Shown: positions 34,407 to 46,660 of the stretch, in pieces
Layout of the letters: every line of letters begins with the position of its first letter
Position numbering within the stretch: position 1 is the first letter of the stretch
Assembly (NCBI RefSeq): GCF_030012605.2
Contig: NZ_CP114055.2
From: Bergeyella_A cardium
GTDB lineage: Bacteria; Bacteroidota; Bacteroidia; Flavobacteriales; Weeksellaceae
DNA length: 64,000 nucleotides
Reading direction: 5' to 3' (one strand)
Notes under the pieces: generated by a model
What the model was told of the DNA's origin: nothing
Seen by the model: the letters and a program-made list of their open reading frames with translations, nothing else
Databases searched by the model: none
Position numbers and translations under genes: made by a program

Positions 34407-35681
34407 ATGTCGTATTTATTTACATCAGAGTCCGTTTCAGAAGGGCATCCTGATAAAATTGCAGATCAGATTTCAGATGCGTTGATAGACCATTTCTTGG
34501 CTTTTGATAAGAAGTCTAGGGTCGCTTGCGAAACCCTTGTTACCACAGGTCAGGTAGTGCTTGCAGGCGAGGTAAAGTCTCAGGCTTACCTCGATGTACA
34601 GACCATTGCAAGAGAGGTCATCAACCAGATTGGTTATACCAAAGGTGAGTATATGTTTAATGGTGATTCCTGTGGGGTAATCTCTGCTATCCACGAGCAG
34701 TCCCCTGATATAAACCAAGGGGTGGACAGGCTTACAGGAGATTCTTTCGAGGAAAGAGCCAATGCACAGGGAGCGGGCGACCAAGGGATGATGTTCGGTT
34801 ATGCAACCAATGAAACCGAAAACTATATGCCTTTGGCATTAGATTTAGCCCATTCTATATTGAAGGAATTATCTGAGCTTAGGAAGTCGGGCACTATTCC
34901 ATACCTACGCCCAGATGCTAAGTCTCAGGTTACGATTGAGTATTCCGATGACCATAAGCCTGTGCGGATAGATTCCATCGTTGTCTCTACTCAGCACGAT
35001 GATTTTGCCAGCGATGAAGCGATGCTCGCAAAAATCCGAAAAGATATTCTGGAAATTCTCATTCCAAGAGTAAAAGAAAAGCAAAAACCAGAGATTCGAG
35101 ACCTCTTTAATGAGCAGATTAAGTATCATATAAACCCTACTGGTAAGTTTGTTATCGGTGGTCCTCACGGAGATACAGGGCTTACAGGTAGGAAGATTAT
35201 CGTAGATACCTATGGTGGTAAGGGGGCTCACGGTGGTGGTGCTTTCTCAGGGAAAGACCCTTCAAAAGTAGATAGAAGCGGTGCTTATGCTACTCGCCAT
35301 ATTGCTAAAAATTTAGTAGCTGCTGGGGTAGCAGATGAGGTTTTGGTTCAGGTTTCTTATGCTATTGGTGTAGCAGAGCCTTGCGGTTTATATATTAATA
35401 CTTATGGTACTTCCAAAGTAGATTTAACCGATGGACAGATTGCAGAAAAAGTAAAGGCTTTGTTTGATTTAAGACCTTACGCCATCGAGCAAAATCTTAA
35501 ATTGAGAAATCCGATCTACCAAGAGACCGCTTCCTATGGTCATATGGGTAAGGATTATTATGTAGGCAGTAAGACTTTCCACAAGAATAATGGCGAGAAA
35601 GTTACGATAGATAACCTTGAATTTTTCACTTGGGAAAAACTCGACAGGGTAGAAGATATCAAGCGAGAATTCGGTTTATAA
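34407..35681 (+). CDS. metK: S-adenosylmethionine synthetase
   Basis: About 424 residues. It makes SAM from methionine and ATP. Family signatures include SESVSEGHPDKIADQISDA, GAGDQGMMFGYA and the P-loop-like GGAFSGKDPSKVDRSGAY. I chose the ATG at 34407 (MSYLFTSESV), since the extension to 34389 relies on a TTG inside a poly-T tract. Expression probably depends on read-through of a leader terminator. Confidence 0.97.
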   Translation: MSYLFTSESVSEGHPDKIADQISDALIDHFLAFDKKSRVACETLVTTGQVVLAGEVKSQAYLDVQTIAREVINQIGYTKGEYMFNGDSCGVISAIHEQSPDINQGVDRLTGDSFEERANAQGAGDQGMMFGYATNETENYMPLALDLAHSILKELSELRKSGTIPYLRPDAKSQVTIEYSDDHKPVRIDSIVVSTQHDDFASDEAMLAKIRKDILEILIPRVKEKQKPEIRDLFNEQIKYHINPTGKFVIGGPHGDTGLTGRKIIVDTYGGKGAHGGGAFSGKDPSKVDRSGAYATRHIAKNLVAAGVADEVLVQVSYAIGVAEPCGLYINTYGTSKVDLTDGQIAEKVKALFDLRPYAIEQNLKLRNPIYQETASYGHMGKDYYVGSKTFHKNNGEKVTIDNLEFFTWEKLDRVEDIKREFGL

Positions 35682-35743
35682 AATGAAATACATTAGGGAG
35701 TGGTGCTTCATCATTCCCTAATTTTAGAATTACAAACACACTT

Positions 35744-36235
35744 ATGAAAAAGATATTTGCAATTATTGCCCTCGTTTTGGGTCTTCAGGTTTCTTTTGCT
35801 CAGCTGAGTCGGTATGAGTTTGCCAGTCTTGGCTATCAGTACCAGAATCAATCTTTTGTAGAGGTGGGAGGTAAGTTGGTTTTTTTTCACGGTAATGATG
35901 ATCTGCTTTACCGCATTGGTGCTTCGGCTCTTTTGGGTTCTGTCAATTCTTCTTTCCGTGCTATTCCGAAGGTAAATGCAGATATTTTATTCAATTTTGA
36001 AAAAGATGTATATATTAATCATCCTTATTATTTCATTGGCTCTGCTGAATTTACTCCTAAATACATCGCTCCGAAATTTGGTATTAGCCTTATAGGAATT
36101 ATAGATCTTACCGCAGGTTATGCTTTTTCTATTGATAAGGATGGGGTTAATGGCAAGGAATTACAAGGTTTTAATCTTAATTTTTCATTAAATATTCCTC
36201 TTTATCCTTTTTTTTCTTGTCCTTCTAGACAGTGA
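35744..36235 (+). CDS. Predicted exported protein, possible small outer-membrane barrel
   Basis: A 163-residue protein with a signal peptide (cleavage near VSFAQ) and alternating strands rich in aromatic residues and Gly (YEFASLGYQYQ, YYFIGSAEFTP, ISLIGIIDLTAGYAF), which suggests a short beta-barrel. No known domain is recognised. It follows metK after 62 bases; whether it shares its transcript is unclear. Confidence 0.6.
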   Translation: MKKIFAIIALVLGLQVSFAQLSRYEFASLGYQYQNQSFVEVGGKLVFFHGNDDLLYRIGASALLGSVNSSFRAIPKVNADILFNFEKDVYINHPYYFIGSAEFTPKYIAPKFGISLIGIIDLTAGYAFSIDKDGVNGKELQGFNLNFSLNIPLYPFFSCPSRQ

Positions 36236-36302
36236 TAGATATATTTGTCTTATTTAAGAATTTTATTTTCTTAAAAAGTATTAATTGTTTATAAAATATT
36301 AT

Positions 36303-36310
36303 TAACTTTG
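36303..36310 (+). promoter_or_regulatory. Promoter -7 element of the ECF sigma gene
   Basis: TAACTTTG matches TAnnTTTG; a TTG lies 15 bases upstream (36285-36287), short of the usual spacing. The predicted leader is about 60 bases. Confidence 0.55.
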
Positions 36311-36376
36311 TCGCCTAATTAAGATTAAAATCAAAGCTTATAGGAATAAATCTCTACTCAGTATTATTTAAATTTA

Positions 36377-37021
36377 ATGTCTATACAGATAAAGATCCAT
36401 AGGTCTTTATCAAGATTTAATGCGAAAAGTATGAGTGTAAAATGTGATAAGCTATTGATTACTGAGTATCAAAATGGCAATGAAGCAGCTCTCGCTTCTC
36501 TTATCAAAAAGTATGAATCTGAGCTTTTCTCTTTTATCTATTATAAGCTAATGGATGAAGAACTTGCTAATGATATCTTTCAGGATACTTTCGTTAAGAT
36601 TATCATTACCCTAAAAGAAGGTCGTTATAATGACGAGGGCAAGTTTATCGTTTGGGCGAAAAGGATTGCTCATAATCTCATTATAGACCATTACAGGTTA
36701 AAGTCTAAAAACAAAAAAATCTCCGAGACTACTTTTGAGAATGAAGAATTCTCCATCTTTGATATTATCCGTGAGCCTTCTGATAATATAGAAGACCAGC
36801 TCGTTACTGCACAGATTTTTCAGGATCTTCATAAGATGCTCCACCTCCTTCCTGCCAATCAGCAGGAGGTCGTAAAACTCCGATTTTTTGATGGGCTTAG
36901 CTTTAAAGAAATCGCTGAACATACCGAGACCAGTATCAATACCACACTTGGCAGGGTGCGCTATGCTCTTATTAATCTTCGTAAGATAATGGACGAAAAA
37001 AATATTATACTCACTAGATAA
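36377..37021 (+). CDS. ECF-type RNA polymerase sigma factor
   Basis: A 214-residue sigma-70 family protein of the extracytoplasmic-function group. Region 2 is DELANDIFQDTFVKII... WAKRIAHNLIIDHYR; region 4 is LLPANQQEVVKLRFFDGLSFKEIAEHTETSINTTLGRVRYAL. It redirects RNA polymerase to a specific promoter set. No anti-sigma gene follows, so control may be at the transcript level or by a partner elsewhere. An internal ATG at 36431 (MSVKCDK) is an alternative start, since the first 18 residues are unlike the family. Confidence 0.9.
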   Translation: MSIQIKIHRSLSRFNAKSMSVKCDKLLITEYQNGNEAALASLIKKYESELFSFIYYKLMDEELANDIFQDTFVKIIITLKEGRYNDEGKFIVWAKRIAHNLIIDHYRLKSKNKKISETTFENEEFSIFDIIREPSDNIEDQLVTAQIFQDLHKMLHLLPANQQEVVKLRFFDGLSFKEIAEHTETSINTTLGRVRYALINLRKIMDEKNIILTR

Positions 37022-37032
37022 TATTTTAAAAT

Positions 37033-37074
37033 CATCGGCGTTTTTATTATTGACTAAAAAATCATAAGCCGATG
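37033..37074 (+). promoter_or_regulatory. Hairpin covering the start codon of the 44-residue ORF
   Basis: CATCGGC (37033-37039) is exactly complementary to GCCGATG (37068-37074), which contains the ATG of the next ORF. An inner stem (TTTTTA 37041-37046 with TAAAAA 37055-37060) extends it. It is not followed by a T run, so it suits start-codon occlusion better than termination. Confidence 0.55.
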
Positions 37075-37206
37075 GGTAAAATTTATATTTTTAAGAAAGG
37101 AAATCTGAAAGCAAAAAAGCAAACCATTAAGTTCCTTTTGGATTTCTCTAAGAGCTTAGAAACTATAACAGTAGGAACTAAAAAGTTTAGTGTTGCTAAG
37201 AACTAA
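37072..37206 (+). CDS. Small basic protein, 44 residues
   Basis: A short ORF of 44 codons (MGKIYIFKKGNLKAKKQ... at the start, GTKKFSVAKN at the end), rich in Lys with a central amphipathic segment. It lies 50 bases after the ECF sigma gene and is followed by a strong terminator, so it is probably the last gene of that transcript. I do not recognise it. The clean ORF, the hairpin over its start and the terminator right after it suggest that it is real. Confidence 0.55.
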   Translation: MGKIYIFKKGNLKAKKQTIKFLLDFSKSLETITVGTKKFSVAKN

Positions 37207-37228
37207 TTTAGATTTGTTTTTTATGTAG

Positions 37229-37253
37229 GCACCTTAGAAATAAGGTGCTTTTT
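37229..37253. terminator. Terminator between sigma/small ORF and patatin genes
   Basis: GCACCTTA (37229-37236) pairs with TAAGGTGC (37241-37248), followed by TTTTTG on the plus strand. It may also serve the convergent gene. Confidence 0.85.
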
Positions 37254-37256
37254 GTT

Positions 37257-38051
37257 TTAGAAATCCCTATTATAGGACTGCTCTGCTGCTCTGTAGCCTA
37301 TATCATAGATTTCGTTTAGCGTTTCGGGTTTTCGTTCAAACATACCGTATTTAGAGAGCTCTTTTGAGGTGATAAACCAGTCGCAATGCTTGAATTTATA
37401 CCGCTCTACTCGATAAGAGAGCAGGTCATACGAGCGGGAGACTACTGATTTTATTGTTTTCAGATCGTTGAGTTCTACATCTTGTAATGGTGAGACGAAT
37501 ACTCCAATCATCTTATCACAATCTCCCTTGATAATATCTGCGGGGAAGTTATTCAGAATCCCTCCATCGCTATACATTTCCTGCCCCACCACATACGGAG
37601 TAGAGACTCCAGGTACCGAGCAAGAGGCGATAATCGCATCTACCACTTGGAAATCATCATTAAAAATAATCTGCTTTCCACTTACGAGCTCCGTTGCTAC
37701 TATTCGCACTTCCTTTTGCAGTTCGCCAATTTTCATATCTCCAAAAATAGGTTTCAGATAAGTTCTGAATATTTTTGAGGAAATCAAGCCAGGTTGATTA
37801 AAAGCAAAATGCTTCCAATTGAAAAAGTAAATGGATTTAAAAAATTCTACAATCTCATCAGGGCTTTTCCCAATGGCATAAAGACTTCCCACGATAGACC
37901 CTGCACTGCAACAAGCGAGTATTTCGGGTGTTATTTCTTTTTCTTTTAAGAATTGAAGTACTCCCGCGTGTGCTACGCCTTTCGTTCCTCCTCCCGAGAG
38001 TACCAGACCTGTTTTTTCAGGCTTTTTTACCTTTAATTCTTTTTTTGTCAT
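37257..38051 (-). CDS. Patatin-like phospholipase family protein
   Basis: A 264-residue protein of the RssA/patatin type: oxyanion-hole glycines (VLSGGGTKGVAHAGVL), nucleophile region ACCSAGS with Ser49, and the catalytic Asp162 in SDGGILNNFP. The first Gly of the usual G-x-S-x-G elbow is Cys47 here, which may alter activity. It probably hydrolyses lipid acyl esters in the cytoplasm; no signal peptide is present. It converges with the sigma-factor transcript. Confidence 0.9.
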   Translation of the reverse strand: MTKKELKVKKPEKTGLVLSGGGTKGVAHAGVLQFLKEKEITPEILACCSAGSIVGSLYAIGKSPDEIVEFFKSIYFFNWKHFAFNQPGLISSKIFRTYLKPIFGDMKIGELQKEVRIVATELVSGKQIIFNDDFQVVDAIIASCSVPGVSTPYVVGQEMYSDGGILNNFPADIIKGDCDKMIGVFVSPLQDVELNDLKTIKSVVSRSYDLLSYRVERYKFKHCDWFITSKELSKYGMFERKPETLNEIYDIGYRAAEQSYNRDF

Positions 38052-38240
38052 CAGTTGTTGTTTTCAGTTTGGAGGCTTTCTCAGTCTTCGCACTGTAAAA
38101 GTATCAAAATCTACTAATCTATCTGCAAGTATTTATAAAATTTAACGTTTCTTATACTCTGGCACCAATAGTGTAGGCAGTAGAATGGAGCTTTATTTAG
38201 GTAAGAGTGAGAAAAACGCACCTAACTTTTTAGAAAATTA

Positions 38241-38343
38241 AGCTCTGTTTTTTTAGGAAGACAGTCAGCCTCTAAAAAAACGCAGTCAGTTTTTTGAAAA
38301 ACGCAGTCAGTCTTTTGAAAAACGCAGTCAGTTTTTTTACTTT
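38241..38343. repeat. 21-bp tandem repeat array
   Basis: CAGTCAG recurs at 38262, 38283, 38304 and 38325, a strict 21-bp period. The last three units read CGCAGTCAGT flanked by A and T runs, which can pair (AAAAAC with GTTTTT). The array lies in the gap between the patatin and topB genes; the rest of 38052-38384 shows no gene. Confidence 0.88.
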
Positions 38344-38384
38344 CTCTATGGGCTTTGAATATCAATAACTTATAAGGGAGGAAT

Positions 38385-38451
38385 TAAATAGCTTATAGCG
38401 GTTAGTTTATAGTAAGTGTGCCACCTGTAAAGTGCTCCCCACGCTAGTGGG
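38385..38451 (-). repeat. Dispersed gene-end repeat (topB copy)
   Basis: AGCTTATAGCGGTTAG, then AGTAAGTGTGCC, and the hairpin CCCAC-GCTA-GTGGG (38438-38451). On the minus strand the TAG of the loop (38446-38444) is the topB stop codon. Confidence 0.75.
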
Positions 38452-40540
38452 TTTCAATGTTTAGGGAGAATGTATTGCTGAGTATAATTTTACCTTCGGT
38501 TTTGTTTTCTGGGGCTTCTGTAAAGCCTTTTAGCTTTGTAGTTTTTCCTTTTTCTATGAGGGTGAGGAGTTGTTTATCGGTAAGTTTCTTGCCAAAGATA
38601 ATGAAGGGGATTTTAAATCCACAGTTCTTAAAATCGGAGCATCCGTAGGCAGTTTTCCCTTTTATAATTTTATGGGTTTCGCATTTTGGGCAGAGGATTT
38701 CATCTATATTTTTAGTCTTTTTAGGTTCTTTTTTAGTCTTTTCATCACTCTTTTCTTGGAAAGAGACTGCTTTCCCTTTGCTGTAAATCACTTTTTGAGT
38801 GAGGGCAGTAACCATCTCTATCAGTTCGTCTTTAAATGCACTTGCGGGGTAGTCTCCTCGTTCTATTTTTCTTAGTTTAAATTCCCATTCGCCTGTCAGT
38901 TCGGGGCTTTTGAGGAGTTCATCATCAATGGTATCTATTAAATCAATCCCCGTAGCGGTTGCGATGAGGTTTTTCTTTCGCTTCTCTATATATTTTCTCT
39001 TAAAAAGTGTTTCTATAATATTTGCTCTTGTCGATGGCCGACCGATTCCGTTATTTTTAAGCATTTCACGAAGTTCTTCATCTTCTACTTGCTTTCCTGC
39101 GGTTTCCATCGCTCTTAAAAGGCTGGCTTCGGTATAGAATTTAGGCGGCGTAGTCTTTCCTTTATGGATGTATGGCTGATGCTCGCCCTTTTCCCCAATC
39201 GTAAATTCAGGAATCTCCTGCTCTTCATCTTTTTTGGACTTCTCTTTCTTTTCGTGGGCATAGACTTCTTTCCATCCAGGCTCGAGGGTCTGCTTTCCAT
39301 TTGTTTTAAAGGGAATAGAGCCCACCTTACCCTCTACCAGAGTATTGGAAATCTTACACTCGGGATAAAATACCGCGATGAATCTCCTTGCTACAAGGTC
39401 ATAAATCATCTTTTCTTCTTTTGGTAATGACGAGCTGGGCGCTATTTCGGTTGGGATAATGGCGTGGTGGTCGGTAACCTTTGTATCGTCGAAGACCGCC
39501 TTTGTTTTTGGGATAGGTTGGATGAGTAGGGGGGCAGTAAGCTCTGAATAGAAGTGCATACTCCTGAGGATTCCCTCAATTTTAGGGTGCAGGCTCTCGG
39601 AGAGATAGGTGGTGTCTACCCTTGGGTAGGTGGTGTGCTTTTTCTCGTATAAAGATTGGATGTAATTCAGCGTTTGCTCGGCAGAAAAGCCATATTTCTT
39701 ATTTGCTTCTACTTGTAGAGCGGTGAGGTCAAAGAGGCGTGGGTTCTTTTCTTTCCCTTCCTTTATCTCAAAATTGATGATTTCAAAAGGGTGGAGTTTT
39801 AGGTAATCAAGACCTTTCTCTGCTCTTTCCTCTGTTTTCAGTCGGTCGATATCAGCATTGAAGATAACCTCTCTATACTTGGTTTTGAGCTCCCAGTATT
39901 CCTCTGTTTTAAAGCTGTTGATTTCCTTTTGCCGCTGTACAATCATTGCGAGTGTTGGCGTTTGCACTCGCCCAATAGAGAGTACAGCTTTATTCCCGCC
40001 GAATTTCTTTGTGTATAGTCTCGTTGCATTGATACCGAGAAGCCAGTCTCCAATTGCTCTTGCATTGCCTGCCAGATAGAGATTCTGATAATCTTTCTCG
40101 GGCTTAAGGTTTTCAAACCCCTCCTTTATGGCGTCTTCCGTCAATGATGAAATCCAAAGCCGCTTTACAGGCTTGCTACATTTTGCCTTTTGGAGTACCC
40201 ATCGCTGGATGAGCTCTCCTTCCTGCCCTGCATCACCACAGTTGATAACTTCTTCGCAGTCCTGCACCAGCTTTTCAATAATTTTGAACTGATTTTCCAC
40301 ACCCTTATTGTCAATGAGTTTAATTCCAAAGCTCTTGGGAATAATCGGCAGACTGAAAAGGTTCCAAGCTTTCAGGTCAGGAGAATAATCGTGTGGTTCT
40401 TTAAGCGTACACAGATGCCCGAAAGTCCAAGTTACCCAATACCCATTCCCTTCCATAAAACCATTTTTGGAAGTTGTAGCACCTAGAACCTTTGCTATAT
40501 CTCTTGCTACACTGGGCTTTTCGGCTATGCATAGTTTCAC
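38444..40540 (-). CDS. topB: DNA topoisomerase III
   Basis: A 698-residue type IA topoisomerase. The TOPRIM domain starts at MKLCIAEKPSVARDIAKVLG; the active-site region is TYPRVDTTYLSES, with SIGRVQTPTLAMIV before it and NNGIGRPSTRANII after it. A C-terminal zinc-ribbon-like segment (CPKCETHKI... YGCSDFKNCGF) follows. It relaxes and decatenates single-stranded or intertwined DNA. A TATTTTTG element (40570-40563, minus) lies 23 bases upstream of the start. Its last two codons and TAG stop lie in the dispersed hairpin repeat. Confidence 0.95.
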   Translation of the reverse strand: MKLCIAEKPSVARDIAKVLGATTSKNGFMEGNGYWVTWTFGHLCTLKEPHDYSPDLKAWNLFSLPIIPKSFGIKLIDNKGVENQFKIIEKLVQDCEEVINCGDAGQEGELIQRWVLQKAKCSKPVKRLWISSLTEDAIKEGFENLKPEKDYQNLYLAGNARAIGDWLLGINATRLYTKKFGGNKAVLSIGRVQTPTLAMIVQRQKEINSFKTEEYWELKTKYREVIFNADIDRLKTEERAEKGLDYLKLHPFEIINFEIKEGKEKNPRLFDLTALQVEANKKYGFSAEQTLNYIQSLYEKKHTTYPRVDTTYLSESLHPKIEGILRSMHFYSELTAPLLIQPIPKTKAVFDDTKVTDHHAIIPTEIAPSSSLPKEEKMIYDLVARRFIAVFYPECKISNTLVEGKVGSIPFKTNGKQTLEPGWKEVYAHEKKEKSKKDEEQEIPEFTIGEKGEHQPYIHKGKTTPPKFYTEASLLRAMETAGKQVEDEELREMLKNNGIGRPSTRANIIETLFKRKYIEKRKKNLIATATGIDLIDTIDDELLKSPELTGEWEFKLRKIERGDYPASAFKDELIEMVTALTQKVIYSKGKAVSFQEKSDEKTKKEPKKTKNIDEILCPKCETHKIIKGKTAYGCSDFKNCGFKIPFIIFGKKLTDKQLLTLIEKGKTTKLKGFTEAPENKTEGKIILSNTFSLNIETH

Positions 40541-40747
40541 AGTTCTTCAATTTTGAGGAAAGCAAAAATACAAAATAAACCTGCGAAAACTTTTTATTGC
40601 TTTCAGGAAGGTGTTTTTCTTATTATATATTAAGGAGTTTTTTTTATTAAAACTTAAAAAATAATCATTGTAAGGAGAATTAATTTCCTTTCTTTTAAAA
40701 TTTTTCATAGTTATAATCAGTTGTTTATATGGGGATGTGGGAAAATA

Positions 40748-40780
40748 TTTGTTGATTAGTATTAAATATGTTTATTTTTG
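40748..40780 (+). promoter_or_regulatory. rRNA operon promoter P1
   Basis: TTTGTTG (40748-40754), then TATTTTTG (40773-40780), with 18 bases between the TTG and the -7 box. It lies about 300 bases before 16S. Confidence 0.65.
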
Positions 40781-40907
40781 CGGTCCCATTGAGGGGGGAG
40801 CAGGAGTGATATTTGATATAAGGCAGGTTTTATATACTACATAGGTGGTATTTGGAGGGCGATTTTTAGGGCTTTGGAAAAAAGTTTTAAAAAAGTTTTG
40901 AAAAAAT

Positions 40908-40937
40908 TTGCTAGTAAATAAAAAAGTATTATTTTTG
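40908..40937 (+). promoter_or_regulatory. rRNA operon promoter P2
   Basis: TTTG (40908-40911), 18 bases, then TATTTTTG (40930-40937), with a leader of about 140 bases to 16S. A/T runs immediately upstream could act as an UP-like element. Confidence 0.8.
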
Positions 40938-41085
40938 CACTCGCAAATCTGGAACGGGATATAGTTTTTGGGATTTGTAAGGAATAGAGATCATTGATAG
41001 AAAACAGATACAACCAAGTAAGGAAAAACTAGAGCGTACATACGAAAGTATGAGAACTTTGAGTGAGTCCAGGTTAAAAAACTTT

Positions 41086-42612
<1,527 letters not shown>

Positions 42613-42796
42613 TAGAGACTTAAACGTCAAAAAGAAACAAGAAAGAGACTTGCTTAAAAGTTGAGCGCTTTAGTTTTTACTTTGGTTGATATTGAAAAAT
42701 AGAATAAAAAACCCCTAAGGATTAGTATGAGGGATTTGAGATTTTAGATTAGGAATTTTAGCTTAGTTTAAAGTTTAAGATTTAAAATTAGGATGA

Positions 42797-42870
42797 AGTC
42801 TCGTAGCTCAGCTGGTTAGAGCGCTACACTGATAATGTAGAGGTCGGCAGTTCGAGCCTGCCCGAGACTA
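42797..42870 (+). tRNA. tRNA-Ile (GAT)
   Basis: 74 bases. Acceptor stem AGTCTCG/CGAGACT, D arm TAGCTCAGCTGGTTAGAGC, anticodon loop CTGATAA with anticodon GAT, T loop TTCGAGC. CCA is not encoded. It lies in the 16S-23S spacer. Confidence 0.97.
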
Positions 42871-42883
42871 CTAAGGATTTAGC

Positions 42884-42957
42884 GGGGAATTAGCTCAGCT
42901 GGCTAGAGCGCCTGCCTTGCACGCAGGAGGTCAAGGGTTCGACTCCCTTATTCTCCA
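42884..42957 (+). tRNA. tRNA-Ala (TGC)
   Basis: 74 bases. Acceptor GGGGAAT/ATTCTCC with one G-U pair, anticodon stem CCTGC/GCAGG with loop CTTGCAC and anticodon TGC, T loop TTCGACT. CCA is not encoded. It is 13 bases after tRNA-Ile in the 16S-23S spacer. Confidence 0.97.
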
Positions 42958-43151
42958 CAGGAGCTCAGGGATTAAGAATTTTAATTTTTGGGTTATAAGC
43001 TAGAAGTTTTAGGAAAAACAGGGACTAAGTATGAGCATACTGCCTGTTGCTTAGAATGGAAGGCGAGAATACAGATCATTGACATTTACGGTAAAGACAT
43101 CACAAAGAGAAAACCGAGCACTTATAAGTGCTTGAGTAACCTTAAAAGAGG

Positions 43152-45898
<2,747 letters not shown>

Positions 45899-45976
45899 TT
45901 GGTTGTTTGGGTATTTATAAGTGCGATAATAGGTTTTGTCTTTGTGGTTGTTTTTTACTGCTAAAATAAAGGTATT

Positions 45977-46085
<109 letters not shown>

Positions 46086-46103
46086 TTATAATTATTCATT
46101 AAG

Positions 46104-46137
46104 AGGTTCTTTATCGTACGATAAAGAACCTTTTTTT
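46104..46137 (+). terminator. rRNA operon terminator
   Basis: A perfect 13-bp stem (AGGTTCTTTATCG, TA loop, CGATAAAGAACCT) followed by a run of T. Confidence 0.95.
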
Positions 46138-46218
46138 GTTGGGGGGGTCATTGCCCCTTTTATTATTAAATAATGGGAGTGTTTTTCTTAGTGTTGATTT
46201 TTGGATTTTTAGCTTTTA

Positions 46219-46479
46219 GGATAACTACTTCATCAAAAACTGACAATAGTTCACTAAAAAGGTGAACTACTTCACTAAATACTGACAATAGTTTACCAAA
46301 AAGGTGAACTACTTCACCAAAAAGCTGAACTACTTTACCAAATACTGACAATAGTTCAGCAAAAAGGTAAACTACTTTACCAAAAACTGACAATAGTTCA
46401 GCAAAAAGGTGAACTACTTCACCAAAAACTGACAATAGTTCACCAAAAAGGTAAACTACTTTACCAAATACTGACATTT
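46219..46479. repeat. 21/42-bp tandem hairpin array with compensatory changes
   Basis: Alternating half-units based on AACTACTTCACCAAAAA and CTGACAATAGTTCACC make a 42-bp period. Hairpins with a constant CTAC loop start at 46261, 46303, 46324, 46366, 46408 and 46450. Their stems are GGTGAA/TTCACC (46303, 46408) or GGTAAA/TTTACC (46366, 46450), so paired bases change together; 46261 has a wobble and 46324 is mismatched. The array lies between the rRNA terminator and the WG-repeat-like gene. The stretch 46480-46660 shows nothing else. Confidence 0.92.
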
Positions 46480-46660
46480 CACATTTCAGGTGAGAATTTG
46501 GAAATTGGAGACTTGAAGAAGCAGGTAAGATTACTGAATATTTTGACTATAAAAAGTTTTATCGTTTTTCAGATGGTAGAATAGTTTCGTTTAATCTTTT
46601 TGTGAAAAAGTAAGATTTTTAGTGTTTTAATTTTATACTTTTCAAGAGATAAAATGGGAC

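Noticed and set aside
46166..46477. Minus-strand ORF of 103 codons with repeated LLSVFGEVVHLF-type units
   Set aside because: It is the translation of the 42-bp hairpin array, open because the period is a multiple of three. It has no promoter or other sign of a gene.
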